From: a virus
Virus record (IMG/VR): IMGVR_UViG_3300031973_001259
Location: 1-57,489 of that record
Length of the DNA stretch: 57,489 nucleotides
Direction: 5' to 3' (one strand)
The notes under the pieces were generated by a model, which was not told the DNA's origin, did not search any database, and saw nothing but the letters and a program-made list of their open reading frames with translations. Numbering within the stretch: position 1 is the first letter of the stretch; the number at the start of each line of letters is the position of its first letter. This document shows, one piece after another, positions 12,903-22,267 of this stretch. The translations under genes and the position numbers were made by a program.

Positions 12903-15900
12903 CTTGTCCACCAAGCGTCATAATACTAAGTTCGCCCAAGTCTTCAAGGGCAGGAATTCCATTATACACCCTAACGGTATATCCGTTAACTGTTCTGTCA
13001 GAAATTCGTAAATTAACGATACCACCTGGGAAAGCATTTGTACCACTTGCGATACCAATGACAGCATAGTCAGTATCATTCATTGCATCAGCAAAGTTAA
13101 CATTGTAGATACCAGTACCGGTTTGAACGATAGAGCTTACATTATGTGAGCGATCTCCAGGGACATAATCACTGTTACCAACACCAAGGTTAGTGTTCAT
13201 GTACCAAGAAGTGGCGCGACCTTCATAGAATTGAGTGTAAGTAGCAGTCTTGAGACCTACAAGATTCTTAAACTCCCCAACTCTGCTGACCTTATGGAAA
13301 TCATTATTAAACACTTGGATGGAGTTACCCATGCTTCCAAATTGTGTTCCAATACCAGCACCATAATACAAGAGTTGAGGAGTGTTCTCATCAATGAGAA
13401 TTTCAGTATAAGTTCCAGTCTCAGTTACATTATCAGAGTACTGATTCGGAGTTGTTGTACCAAATCCTACTGCAGAACCATCTGCAGCATAGTAGAACCT
13501 GATCGGATAGTTTACCTGCTGTGATGCATTCTCAAAGCGATAGGTTTGACCTACTTCAAATCTCAGGTAAGGAGATTCATAACCCTGAACATTGATAGAA
13601 CGATCAGATCCGATGCCATAATATCTGTGATCTGTTGTCTTTGTACCAATAGTAGTAGGTAGAGGCTTGTATGTGCCCTCAAACTGCGTATAAAGGTTCT
13701 TAGCGGTGTCTGCAGCGCCCGTTAAGGTGGAGAAACTAGAACTATTAGCAAAGAGTGCATTGTTTGCCTGAGAGGCGAGTCCAGCGAGCGTAGCGTAGGT
13801 AGCAATGCCAGCGACAATAGCCTCAGATGCAATACCTGCAAGTGTAGCACGAGGTGCCTCGTTAATCGTTACTGTAACGATACCAGCAGAGACTGGACTT
13901 ACATCGAGACCAGCATTAAAGTTGACTGTTCCTGCTGTACCGACTGCGGATCCAGAGTCTTGAATGATGACACCGGAACCAGAAGCAACAATATTAGTTA
14001 ACTGAGATCCGTCACCAATAAATCTCGGTGCAGTGATGTCATTATTAGATGTGATTGTAGCATCAACATCCAATTGAGAAGCTGTTCCTGCAGTTGTTGC
14101 ACTGTCAGCAGTATTTGCCGAGGTCGCTGTGGTTGCTACCGTAGCCAATCCAGCAACAGTTGCAAAGTCTGCTTGAGTTGCTTTAGGAACAGAAACCCCA
14201 GCGGCAAGACTATTAGCAGTTTGTGCAACACCTACGGTATCTGCAGCAGTAATAGTGACAATACCAGCAGAGATTTGAGATACTGTCAGATTCTGACCGA
14301 AGTTAATAGTAGCAGCAGTACCAACAGTACTATCATCATCCTTAATGATGACACCTGCACCAACACCAGTTACACCAGTAATACCAGAACCATCTCCAAA
14401 GAATGCAGTAGCAGTAATGTTACCGCTGGTATTAACATTGATGTTTGTACCAATACCAGAGGGACCAGGGTCCTGAGGTACAGAGTGAGCAACAAAAGTC
14501 AGATTGGGTTTAGAACCACGAACAATCAAGCTCTGACCCTTAGCAAGAGCAAGGTTGTCGATCTGAACATCCTGCAGAGGAGCCAGTCTTAAACCAAATA
14601 CCAGGTAGTCAGACTCTTGGAACTGTGCGAGACCACCAGAGGACAGACCAACTGACATGCCAACAGTAGAGTCAGAGTTCTGGTTTGTAGCATGAACTGT
14701 GACTAGGCTATCTTCTTGTGCTGTAAAAAACTCAAGGTTAGTATTGATCTGGAAAGGAGGATTGAATCCAAGAGTACCAGATCTTCTTCTACCATGAACC
14801 AGAGCAGAGTCAGGACCCAACTTATCAAACTTTCTAGTAGCAAAGGCAAGGAAAGAGATGTTAGGGTCGAAAGAAGATACGAAGATCTTATCTCCAGGTT
14901 TGATACCAACTTTTTCAATCAGTCTCGTACCACCTCTATCAAGGGGAATACCATAGGTAATATAGTCACTCCTTTTGAATCCAGGAGTACTAGAAATACC
15001 AATAGAGAATGTAGAACGGAAGTCGTTCTGGTTTGCAACACTAATGCTAACCTCAAGGAGGTTATCTGCCTCATATAACTGAACCGGCTCAACAACACCG
15101 TTCGTTAGTGTTGTTTTAATAGAAGCAAGTCTACCAACCTCAGCAAGAGCAGCAGAAGGAGTGGTGAAAGAAATTACTGCTGAGAAAGGAGATGTATGTT
15201 CAACACCAGATGTACCATCAGCGTTAGAAAGATGACGACATCTTACATAGAAGGTATGATTAGAGTTAAGTCCTTCAGGAATTATCTGAGATAAAGAAGT
15301 ATTATTGTTACCAACACTAGTAAATACTATAGTAGTAAATCCAATATCTTCAGCAACTTCAAACTCAACTGCTTTTAAAGTACCAGATACTGCTTCACTA
15401 TCAATAGAAACAAATGCACTGGATACAAGAGCAATACCAAATCTCTGATTTAGAGTAGTTCCACTGATAGGACTAATAATCGTAGGTGCCTGAACACCAG
15501 GAGCATTACCTAAGGTAGCGAATGAAACAATACCTGTAGAGTAATTAGAGGTATATGAAGTAAATGATGTGCCATCATCGTTAGACAGATGTCTTGTACG
15601 AGCATAGTGGGTCGTGAAACCTGCTAACTGAACATCAACTGTTTGGATTAGACTAGTATTATTATCTCCAGTAGATTCCCAGACAATAGAACTAAAGTCA
15701 GATGCAGTAGAGAGTTGCATCTCAACTGCTTTTAAAGTACCAGATACGGTAGTATCTCCAATAGCAACATAGCTACTAGATCTTATCTGTAAGCTTTCAG
15801 TACTAACACCAACATCATTATTGATTGGAGATTCAATAGTCGGTTCTGTAATACCAGCAGATTCTGTCAGAATACCAGAAGCAGTGTCAAGATAAACAAT

Positions 15901-17820
15901 CGCTACACTGCCACCAGATCCATCAGGACTTCTTTGGTTGAACTGACCAGTCCACCACTGAAAATTAGAATCACCATAGTCAGAAGTTGGAAACTGATCA
16001 AAGAGTAAATCGGAACCAGTCTGTGTACTACCAGCAGCAACAGTGGAAGAGTCCGTTGCACCAACACCAACACCCCGACCATAATCATTCAGCAACCACT
16101 GTCTCAGTTCCTGAGATGTAGCGTCAGGTTTTCTCTGCAAGTATAAAGCTACAAGACCAGTAACTACAGGAGCAGCAGCAGATGTACCGTTGAAGTTAGC
16201 GTCGAAATGAGTAGGATTATCATATCTCTGGAAGTCTGCATAAGGTCCACTAGGAAGACCAGCAGCTAGAGTGTCTTCAGCAGGTGCATAAATGTCAACA
16301 CCAGGACCACTATTAGAATATTCAGCTTTTCTTTCTTTGTAGCTAGATTCCACAAAGTCATCAAGAGCACCAACATTGATAACAGGATGATATCCAGTGG
16401 TCTCATCGACACCAATACCCTGAGGATTCATCCAATCCCTATGGGATGTTGGTGTCCTCTGTCCACCAAACTCAGCCCTTGGATCATTAGAACCAAAGTA
16501 TTGGTCGGCAACACCATTAAGTCTATGAGGATCTGTTCGTCCAATACCAATATACTGGTTGTTATTACCAGCAGCGGCAATCATAATTACACCGGCTTCG
16601 ATCATCTCAGCGCCAGCAGCATCAGTGGCGCTAGATCTAGATGAAGAAGACCATGATTTATAAGCACCTGATACTTGATTATTGAAACCAATAATCATAT
16701 CTTCAACACCAGCTGGAGCTCCAGCTGCGACACTGCTCATGTCAATGGTACTAGTAATACCAGTAAATTTGTATCTTACAGTTCCCGATGGGAGGACAGC
16801 AGCCTGATAACCCCAAGAACCATTAACAACCGTAGGATTTCTTACCCCAGTTTGAGTGTTTACTGGTTTATATTGATGGAAGAACTTAATGAGATCATAA
16901 GATGTCTCAATATCCATACCAACATTATCAGACACACAAGGCATTGCCCAGATGTTTGATTTAAATGCAAGACCAAAGTTCTTACCAGCAGCAAGAGATG
17001 CAGCTGCAGTACCGTGACCACTACCTAAGTTATTAGAACCTGCCGTGCCAATACCGATAGCACCATTTCTATTGTAACCAGGAGGAATAACTACTTCAGG
17101 AAGAAGAACGAACTCAGCAGATCTAGCATTGTTATCTTCCCACCATGCTTCAGCTCTAGCAGTATCAACACCTACTGATCCGTCTTCTAAGGTATAAACA
17201 AATCCACCACTATTAAAGTAACCAGGGTCAAGATAATATGGGAAGTCAAGAACAAGGTCAAGCACCCTACTTTTCCCACTATCATCCAAGAATTCTGGGT
17301 GTGATTGTAGAGTACCAGAGTCTTGAATAACAATATCTACATTTCTACCATCATATAAGAAGTTAAAGTTACCCTGCTTGGGTGCAATATCACCGACTAC
17401 ACCAGACCAAAAATCTCCGTTGGTTGCGATACCAGAAAGTCTAGGAAGTGCCCAGTTTGTTCTATTTAATTCTGCAGAAGTTGGATTTGAAGCTGGTGGA
17501 CCATTACTATCTAAATCTCTATAGATTTTAACATCACTATCAAACCTTAACGGCATTACCAGAGATGGATCTGGAAAGCTTTCTCTATTGTCCTTTAGTG
17601 AAAGTTCAATCCACTTAACATGAGGATGACGAGCAATCTCTTGAGCCTCGTCATCTGTTAACTCATAAGTACCACGAACTGCACTAATTGAGTGCTCATC
17701 GGTACAAGTAATTTTTCTGTCTGGAATTCCGTCCTGATTAGAGTCGATAGTGAGAGACCCATGGATCTCATTCCAATGATCAGCACTAGTAACTGCCAGG
17801 GTATATCTTTTAAGAGTCAT
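12880..17820 (-). CDS. Subtilisin-like protease fused to tail-fibre-like protein
   Basis: A 1646-residue protein. Residues about 45-75 resemble a subtilase I9-type propeptide (ELTDDEAQEIARHPHVKWIEL). Residues about 155-575 form a peptidase S8 domain with the full triad: Asp167 (VDIVIQDSG), His269 (GSGHGTAAA) and Ser547 (NGTSAAAP), plus the oxyanion Asn419 (AAAGNN). Two similar Fn3-like repeats follow (about 660-885, each with SGTLKAVE). The C-terminal half is phage-fibre-like, with two copies of an F-x-GDGS motif and Ala-rich repeats. No signal peptide is seen. It is probably a virion protein; the protease could process the fibre itself or attack host surface proteins. Confidence 0.85.
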   Translation of the reverse strand: MTLKRYTLAVTSADHWNEIHGSLTIDSNQDGIPDRKITCTDEHSISAVRGTYELTDDEAQEIARHPHVKWIELSLKDNRESFPDPSLVMPLRFDSDVKIYRDLDSNGPPASNPTSAELNRTNWALPRLSGIATNGDFWSGVVGDIAPKQGNFNFLYDGRNVDIVIQDSGTLQSHPEFLDDSGKSRVLDLVLDFPYYLDPGYFNSGGFVYTLEDGSVGVDTARAEAWWEDNNARSAEFVLLPEVVIPPGYNRNGAIGIGTAGSNNLGSGHGTAAASLAAGKNFGLAFKSNIWAMPCVSDNVGMDIETSYDLIKFFHQYKPVNTQTGVRNPTVVNGSWGYQAAVLPSGTVRYKFTGITSTIDMSSVAAGAPAGVEDMIIGFNNQVSGAYKSWSSSSRSSATDAAGAEMIEAGVIMIAAAGNNNQYIGIGRTDPHRLNGVADQYFGSNDPRAEFGGQRTPTSHRDWMNPQGIGVDETTGYHPVINVGALDDFVESSYKERKAEYSNSGPGVDIYAPAEDTLAAGLPSGPYADFQRYDNPTHFDANFNGTSAAAPVVTGLVALYLQRKPDATSQELRQWLLNDYGRGVGVGATDSSTVAAGSTQTGSDLLFDQFPTSDYGDSNFQWWTGQFNQRSPDGSGGSVAIVYLDTASGILTESAGITEPTIESPINNDVGVSTESLQIRSSSYVAIGDTTVSGTLKAVEMQLSTASDFSSIVWESTGDNNTSLIQTVDVQLAGFTTHYARTRHLSNDDGTSFTSYTSNYSTGIVSFATLGNAPGVQAPTIISPISGTTLNQRFGIALVSSAFVSIDSEAVSGTLKAVEFEVAEDIGFTTIVFTSVGNNNTSLSQIIPEGLNSNHTFYVRCRHLSNADGTSGVEHTSPFSAVISFTTPSAALAEVGRLASIKTTLTNGVVEPVQLYEADNLLEVSISVANQNDFRSTFSIGISSTPGFKRSDYITYGIPLDRGGTRLIEKVGIKPGDKIFVSSFDPNISFLAFATRKFDKLGPDSALVHGRRRSGTLGFNPPFQINTNLEFFTAQEDSLVTVHATNQNSDSTVGMSVGLSSGGLAQFQESDYLVFGLRLAPLQDVQIDNLALAKGQSLIVRGSKPNLTFVAHSVPQDPGPSGIGTNINVNTSGNITATAFFGDGSGITGVTGVGAGVIIKDDDSTVGTAATINFGQNLTVSQISAGIVTITAADTVGVAQTANSLAAGVSVPKATQADFATVAGLATVATTATSANTADSATTAGTASQLDVDATITSNNDITAPRFIGDGSQLTNIVASGSGVIIQDSGSAVGTAGTVNFNAGLDVSPVSAGIVTVTINEAPRATLAGIASEAIVAGIATYATLAGLASQANNALFANSSSFSTLTGAADTAKNLYTQFEGTYKPLPTTIGTKTTDHRYYGIGSDRSINVQGYESPYLRFEVGQTYRFENASQQVNYPIRFYYAADGSAVGFGTTTPNQYSDNVTETGTYTEILIDENTPQLLYYGAGIGTQFGSMGNSIQVFNNDFHKVSRVGEFKNLVGLKTATYTQFYEGRATSWYMNTNLGVGNSDYVPGDRSHNVSSIVQTGTGIYNVNFADAMNDTDYAVIGIASGTNAFPGGIVNLRISDRTVNGYTVRVYNGIPALEDLGELSIMTLGGQDGERTYI

Positions 17821-17852
17821 GCCTCAAAATCTATAGGTGAGCACCTTTTTTA

Positions 17853-17859
17853 TATTTAG
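17853..17859 (-). promoter_or_regulatory. Candidate late promoter for the protease-fibre gene
   Basis: CTAAATA on the minus strand lies about 33 bp upstream of the protease-fibre ATG, in the divergent gap with hldD. A TATAAT also occurs further upstream on the same strand but without a recognisable -35. One is expected because the gene begins a new minus-strand unit. Confidence 0.4.
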
Positions 17860-17893
17860 GTATGGTAGAATATATATTATAAAGAGCCTTACT

Positions 17894-18691
17894 ATGAATA
17901 TTGTTACTGGAGCGAAGGGATTCATTGGTGGACACTTTGCCAAAAACATGGATAGTGTGCTTGAAATTGATATTGATAACTGCTTTGACCTGTTGAATAA
18001 ATTTAATCGTTGGGAAGAGGTAAACACAATCATCCACATGGGTGCTCGCTCATTCACAACAGATAAAAATGTAGATTTAATTTACAAGTATAATATTGAT
18101 TATAGCATCAAGCTATTTGAAAAGGCAATTGAGTATGGTATTCCCGTCAAGTATGCCTCCTCTGCTTCCACTTATGGTCGTTGCATGTCAACTGATGGTA
18201 TTATTAATCCTCTAAACCACTACGCATTATCAAAAGCAACGGTTGATTACTGGGTGCAAGACAATATGCATAGATTCTCACACATCCAAGGATTTAAGTT
18301 CTTTAATGTATATGGTAGCGGTGAGGTCCACAAAGGAGAGCAGGCAAGCCTTGTAAGTAAGTTCAAGTGGCAATCTGCTACAGGCAAAGTTCATCCCTTT
18401 GAAGGATCAAATAAGGTACATAGAGATTATATCTGGGTAGGAGACATTGTAAATGTTGTGCTCACTAATAGTGCAGGTAGTGGTATCTATGACCTAGGAA
18501 CTGGTGCTGCAATTACTATTCAAGAAGTGGCAGATTTAGTTGCACAAAAAACCGAGGCTATGGTAGAGGAAATTCCTTTCCCACCAAACCTCGTTGGTAA
18601 GTATCAATACAATACTCAAGCAGATATGAATTGGTTAAACTATAAGTTCAAAACCGTTGCTGATTATATCAATTACCACGATGAATTCTGA
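17894..18691 (+). CDS. hldD: ADP-heptose 6-epimerase-like NAD-dependent epimerase
   Basis: A 265-residue short-chain epimerase. ATG at 17894 is chosen because the Rossmann motif TGAKGFIGGHF begins at residue 5; an upstream in-frame extension is unsupported. The catalytic Y110-x-x-x-K114 (HYALSKAT) and the HldD-type FFNVYG, then HKGEQAS stretch are present. HldD converts ADP-D-glycero- to ADP-L-glycero-D-manno-heptose. Length is below bacterial HldD (about 310). It is the only plus-strand gene among minus-strand neighbours and overlaps the cupin gene end-to-end by 23 bp. Confidence 0.8.
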   Translation: MNIVTGAKGFIGGHFAKNMDSVLEIDIDNCFDLLNKFNRWEEVNTIIHMGARSFTTDKNVDLIYKYNIDYSIKLFEKAIEYGIPVKYASSASTYGRCMSTDGIINPLNHYALSKATVDYWVQDNMHRFSHIQGFKFFNVYGSGEVHKGEQASLVSKFKWQSATGKVHPFEGSNKVHRDYIWVGDIVNVVLTNSAGSGIYDLGTGAAITIQEVADLVAQKTEAMVEEIPFPPNLVGKYQYNTQADMNWLNYKFKTVADYINYHDEF

Positions 18692-19028
18692 TTGAGTCTG
18701 AATCAAAGTGTTGCGTTGAGAATTCAAACAGTTCTGAGTCTTCCAACGCAATCATCTGATGCTTTAGCCCAGTAGGAACATAAAACTTATCTCCAGGTTC
18801 TAAGACTTTAAGTTCTGCTTTACTGAGATCTTCATCCCACCCAAAATACAATGAGATGAGACCACTCTGTAGGTAGAAGGTCTCATCTTTTATTTTATGG
18901 TAGTGCCACGAGCACCTTTTGTTCTTTTCCAGGAACAAAAGTTTACCACAGTACATTTCATTATTTACAATCCACTTTTCATAACCCCATCCTTTGGGGA
19001 CTACCTTAATTGAAGAAGTCTTTGTCAT
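18669..19028 (-). CDS. Cupin-fold protein, sugar-phosphate isomerase-like
   Basis: A 119-residue single-domain cupin; ATG at 19028 is used rather than an upstream TTG. Metal-binding motif 1 is SWHYHKIKDETFYLQSG (two His and a Glu) and motif 2 LEPGDKFYVPTGLKHQM. The opening KGWGYEKWIVNN resembles the type II mannose-6-phosphate isomerase cupin. In this cassette an isomerase or epimerase step on a sugar phosphate is plausible, but the substrate is not visible. It overlaps the HAD gene by 23 bp. Confidence 0.7.
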   Translation of the reverse strand: MTKTSSIKVVPKGWGYEKWIVNNEMYCGKLLFLEKNKRCSWHYHKIKDETFYLQSGLISLYFGWDEDLSKAELKVLEPGDKFYVPTGLKHQMIALEDSELFEFSTQHFDSDSIRIHRGN

Positions 19029-19329
19029 TAATTCCCTTGTCGTCAATGTAATAATCTGATGATGGTTTACCTAGATATAAATTATGAAACTTACACCCCC
19101 ACGACTCTAATTGATTCTTAGTAAATTCGTAGAACTCTTTCTCAGCTAACTCACGATTATTATCGTACCTACCCATGCCTCTGGCGGTAAGATAATTTAT
19201 AGTATGACCTTCATCATAAAGCTTATTTATTTTCTGTATACGATCCCATCTAGGGGTTGCGAGAGTATACCTAGATTCTCCCTTCCCAGCATAGCAAATT
19301 GTTTCATCGATATCAACAGTATATCTCAT
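19006..19329 (-). CDS. HAD-superfamily phosphatase-like protein
   Basis: A 107-residue HAD-like protein. Motif I is VDIDETIC (residues 5-12), motif II is in NYLTARGMGR (Thr/Arg), and the C-terminal motif is YYIDDKGIND. Small HAD proteins of this kind sit in capsule and nucleotide-sugar clusters. In ADP-heptose synthesis a GmhB-type phosphatase removes the 7-phosphate from heptose 1,7-bisphosphate; this gene is the only candidate here for that step. It is shorter than GmhB (about 190), so the match is tentative. It overlaps the kinase gene by 4 bp. Confidence 0.65.
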   Translation of the reverse strand: MRYTVDIDETICYAGKGESRYTLATPRWDRIQKINKLYDEGHTINYLTARGMGRYDNNRELAEKEFYEFTKNQLESWGCKFHNLYLGKPSSDYYIDDKGINDKDFFN

Positions 19330-20120
19330 ATATTTAAAATCCTATCAACATTATTCATAGTGAGAATATATGTACCAGGATTCTGTACTGCAATAGCAGC
19401 TGCCTTATTAGCAAAACAAATTGCTTCATCCATTGACGGAAGTTGAATGTAATAGAAAACTAAAGATGCAAGGAAAGTATCTCCAGCTCCAGTCACATCA
19501 AATGTCCGAACAAGATCTGCACATGGAAACTTTTTCTTATTCCATGCAGCACCCTCAGACCCCATGGTAACAATCATATTCGTAGAGTTTGGAATATGAT
19601 CTGGATCTAAACTCTCAAATTCTTTCTTGTTAATTTTATAGATGACATTACTGTGCTCCGTAGGAAGTATAGTTTTTTTCGTATCCACAAATATCTTAGT
19701 ATTAGGATACCTACCAGCAATGTCACTGATTGTTTTTGCGTCGGGAATATAACCTTTGTTATAGTCCGAAATGACAATAGCATCATATGTTTCATGCAAT
19801 AAAGCCATCTGCAGTTCAGATGGATGCAAGGGTTTTACATCAGGTTCATTATCTACTCGGACAATCTGTTGGTTAGATCTAATATCAATATATCTCGTCT
19901 TAGTGAGAGGTTCCTTATTAGTAAGAAAAGTTACATTAATACCAAGAGACTCTAGATTTGCATGAACATTAGCAGCCATGCCAGGTGCCTGTTCTTTTTG
20001 ACTTTGAATCAATATAGGAACTGGTGCCTCTGGGCTTAGTCTATTGCATGGACCATAGACCCATTCATCAGTACAACTATCCCCGATCAATAATACTTTG
20101 TATGGTCTTGCTAGTTGCAT
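19326..20120 (-). CDS. hldE: PfkB-family heptose kinase (HldE N-domain-like)
   Basis: A 264-residue ribokinase-fold kinase equivalent to the N-terminal domain of HldE, which phosphorylates D-glycero-D-manno-heptose 7-phosphate at O1. CNRLSPEAPVPIL (residues 25-37) is close to the HldE motif, and DVTGAGDTF with catalytic Asp214 is the PfkB signature. Bacterial HldE kinase domains are about 310 residues, so this one is compact. It overlaps the adenylyltransferase gene by 44 bp, as if a bifunctional HldE had been split in two in reversed order. Confidence 0.8.
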   Translation of the reverse strand: MQLARPYKVLLIGDSCTDEWVYGPCNRLSPEAPVPILIQSQKEQAPGMAANVHANLESLGINVTFLTNKEPLTKTRYIDIRSNQQIVRVDNEPDVKPLHPSELQMALLHETYDAIVISDYNKGYIPDAKTISDIAGRYPNTKIFVDTKKTILPTEHSNVIYKINKKEFESLDPDHIPNSTNMIVTMGSEGAAWNKKKFPCADLVRTFDVTGAGDTFLASLVFYYIQLPSMDEAICFANKAAAIAVQNPGTYILTMNNVDRILNI

Positions 20121-20481
20121 AATCTTCTAACCTAGGGAAAAAATGTAATTCAGTAGCGTACATAGATCCAATGACTGACTTTCCTTCCCAGTCAGATCCT
20201 ACTACCATTATATCAGGTGCAGTAACAGCTATGCACTTTTCTAGTTCTTCATCAGAACCAAATAGAACTACATGATCTACAGTCTTAAGACTTTGTAGCA
20301 TGTATGCTCTATCTTCGGCGTTATTTATTGGGCGAGAAGGACCTTTCTTTTCCCTTACCCGCTCATCACTATCAATACCAACAACTACTACATCACCCAT
20401 AGACTTTGCATACTCTAAGAGTTGCAAATGTCCAGAATGAAGAATATCAAAGGTTCCGTTTACAAAAACTTTTTTAGTCAT
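20077..20481 (-). CDS. Nucleotidyltransferase (HldE C-domain / TagD-like)
   Basis: A 134-residue cytidylyltransferase-like protein with the HxGH motif in FVNGTFDILHSGHLQLL (His15, His18) and a later ISTSS-like position reading YATSKTIQSII. In context it would be the heptose-1-phosphate adenylyltransferase half of HldE; a glycerol-3-phosphate cytidylyltransferase is the alternative. It overlaps the carbamoyltransferase by 8 bp and the kinase by 44 bp. Confidence 0.8.
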   Translation of the reverse strand: MTKKVFVNGTFDILHSGHLQLLEYAKSMGDVVVVGIDSDERVREKKGPSRPINNAEDRAYMLQSLKTVDHVVLFGSDEELEKCIAVTAPDIMVVGSDWEGKSVIGSMYATELHFFPRLEDYATSKTIQSIIDRG

Positions 20482-22267
20482 TAGATACCTGGATTATTTT
20501 ACCATATTCAGGAAGATAAAGATACTCGATATCAGAGTTAGCAAGAGTACGGCAAGCGTCGTCCAAGGTCTCCACCAGAGGTTCACCACCAAGATTAAAA
20601 GAGGTATTGAACAAAATCGGACAACCCGTAGCATCATAGAAGGTTTTGATGAGGTCATAGTAATTCTTGTTCTGTTCTTCAGTAACAGTTTGAATACGAC
20701 ATGTTCCGTCAACATGAATAATAGCTGGGATCTTTTCTTCAATACCAGGTTGACACTTAACAGCATACATCATGAAGGGAGTATCTTCCATCCCACGCAA
20801 ATCAAACCATTCGTCAGCATATTCAGCAAGAATAGATCCAGCAAAGGGACGGAAGTATTCACGATGCTTCACATTATTAACAAAATCTTTACCCTCAGGA
20901 TCACGGGGATCATAAAGAATAGAACGATTGCCGAGAGCACGAGGACCAGCTTCTGATTTTCCTTGGAAAAGTGCGACGATATTCTCATTAGAGATCAAAT
21001 TAATTACATCGTCATTGTTAGCATCACTTACAATACCACTATACTTGTCAGCAATATCAATAATCTGCTCAATAGTATAGTTATAGTCAGGACCATAGTA
21101 CAAATCAGTAATTCTAGAGGGAACTGTTGTTTGTTTCTTACCATTCAATTGATAATGTACATATAAGGCAGCTCCAATAGCAGTTCCACCATCATTACTG
21201 ACAGGTTCAACAAAGAGATTGATACCATCTTCTTTCAACTTATCAAGATACCAATAGTTTGCTACACAATTCAATCCATATCCACCAGAAAGAACAATAT
21301 TCTTTTTACCAGTGAGTTCAACTGCTTTATAGATTAGCTTCAAAACTGCTTCTTGCGTTTCAGTTTGCACTGCATAAGCAAAGTCTCTACGATTCTTAAG
21401 TTTGGTCAAATCGTCAGAATCATGATTATTTAAAAAAGGATATTCTTGAACATTAACATGCCCAGCATTAGGATAAGTAGGAACAATAACATTCCTATCT
21501 ACTGTTCCAACCTCTTTAAATAGAGTGGGGACTTCTTCGTTAGGTTCTCCATATGGAAATAATCCCATAGTTTTACCAGCCTCGATAGCATGCCAACCAC
21601 AGTATTGTGTAGCAGCTTCATATGCTTTTACGATACCTGCAGTTTCATCGAGAGTATAAGAGAAGAAACCAGTTTCACCAGGATAAGCCATTGCTGCTTC
21701 CATTTCAGGAACATAATTTGTGCAGCAGGGACCACGAGTTCCGAGATGTTTATATACAGTATTAATGTCGTTTGGGAACTTACAATTAAAAATAGTTTCA
21801 GTTTCCCATACAGTTTCAGTATGCCCCATTACATCAAACTGAATGAAGGTTCCGGCTCCATCAACTACAAGTGCAGCTGCTTCTTCAAATCCAGACCGAT
21901 AAAAAGCAGCAGCAGCATGAAGTTTATGGTGAACATTACCAACATCAACAACTTGAGGATGCATCTTGCTTGGATCTGGTTCTACATCTTTAATCAAACC
22001 AAGTTTTCTTGCCATCCCAACATAGATTGCCTCATTGCTATACTCAAGACTACCACAATCCCTCTCCATTAATTGAGTGTGACCAACAACAAGATAATCA
22101 AGTTTATCAGTGTACTTCTGTATCTCTAATAGTGAGGCAATAGGTCCGCCATCATATTTACGACGAGATAATCTCTCTTCCTCAACAGCAAAAATAAGCT
22201 CACCATCTTTCAGAAGACATACTCCAGCGTTGTGTCCGCGAGTGATACCAGCAATCCACTGTGTCAT
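20474..22267 (-). CDS. NodU/CmcH-type carbamoyltransferase
   Basis: A 597-residue O-carbamoyltransferase. The Kae1-like N-domain has GITRGHNAGVCLLKDGELIF and EEERLSRRKYDG, a metal-binding HHKLHAAAAFYRSGF (about residues 113-127), VVDGAGT, and the VLSGGYGLNCVANYW stretch (about 320). The YrdC-like C-domain contains EAGPRALGNRSIL and FNTSFNLGGEPLVET. Length is typical. These enzymes move carbamoyl from carbamoyl phosphate via carbamoyl-AMP to a sugar hydroxyl. Beside heptose genes the acceptor could be a heptose, as known for the Pseudomonas LPS core. Confidence 0.9.
   Translation of the reverse strand: MTQWIAGITRGHNAGVCLLKDGELIFAVEEERLSRRKYDGGPIASLLEIQKYTDKLDYLVVGHTQLMERDCGSLEYSNEAIYVGMARKLGLIKDVEPDPSKMHPQVVDVGNVHHKLHAAAAFYRSGFEEAAALVVDGAGTFIQFDVMGHTETVWETETIFNCKFPNDINTVYKHLGTRGPCCTNYVPEMEAAMAYPGETGFFSYTLDETAGIVKAYEAATQYCGWHAIEAGKTMGLFPYGEPNEEVPTLFKEVGTVDRNVIVPTYPNAGHVNVQEYPFLNNHDSDDLTKLKNRRDFAYAVQTETQEAVLKLIYKAVELTGKKNIVLSGGYGLNCVANYWYLDKLKEDGINLFVEPVSNDGGTAIGAALYVHYQLNGKKQTTVPSRITDLYYGPDYNYTIEQIIDIADKYSGIVSDANNDDVINLISNENIVALFQGKSEAGPRALGNRSILYDPRDPEGKDFVNNVKHREYFRPFAGSILAEYADEWFDLRGMEDTPFMMYAVKCQPGIEEKIPAIIHVDGTCRIQTVTEEQNKNYYDLIKTFYDATGCPILFNTSFNLGGEPLVETLDDACRTLANSDIEYLYLPEYGKIIQVSND

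Noticed and set aside
14074-14592. Plus-strand ORF rich in Ser, Cys, Asn and Thr, antisense to the protease-fibre gene
   Set aside because: Its composition is what results from reading GC-balanced repeats (Ala/Gly/Thr/Val codons) on the opposite strand; no start signal, and the minus frame has clear domains.
19222-20335. ATAAATA-like sequences inside the HAD and nucleotidyltransferase genes as late promoters
   Set aside because: They fall within coding sequence encoding normal residues of the domains, far from the next start, so coincidence is more likely.
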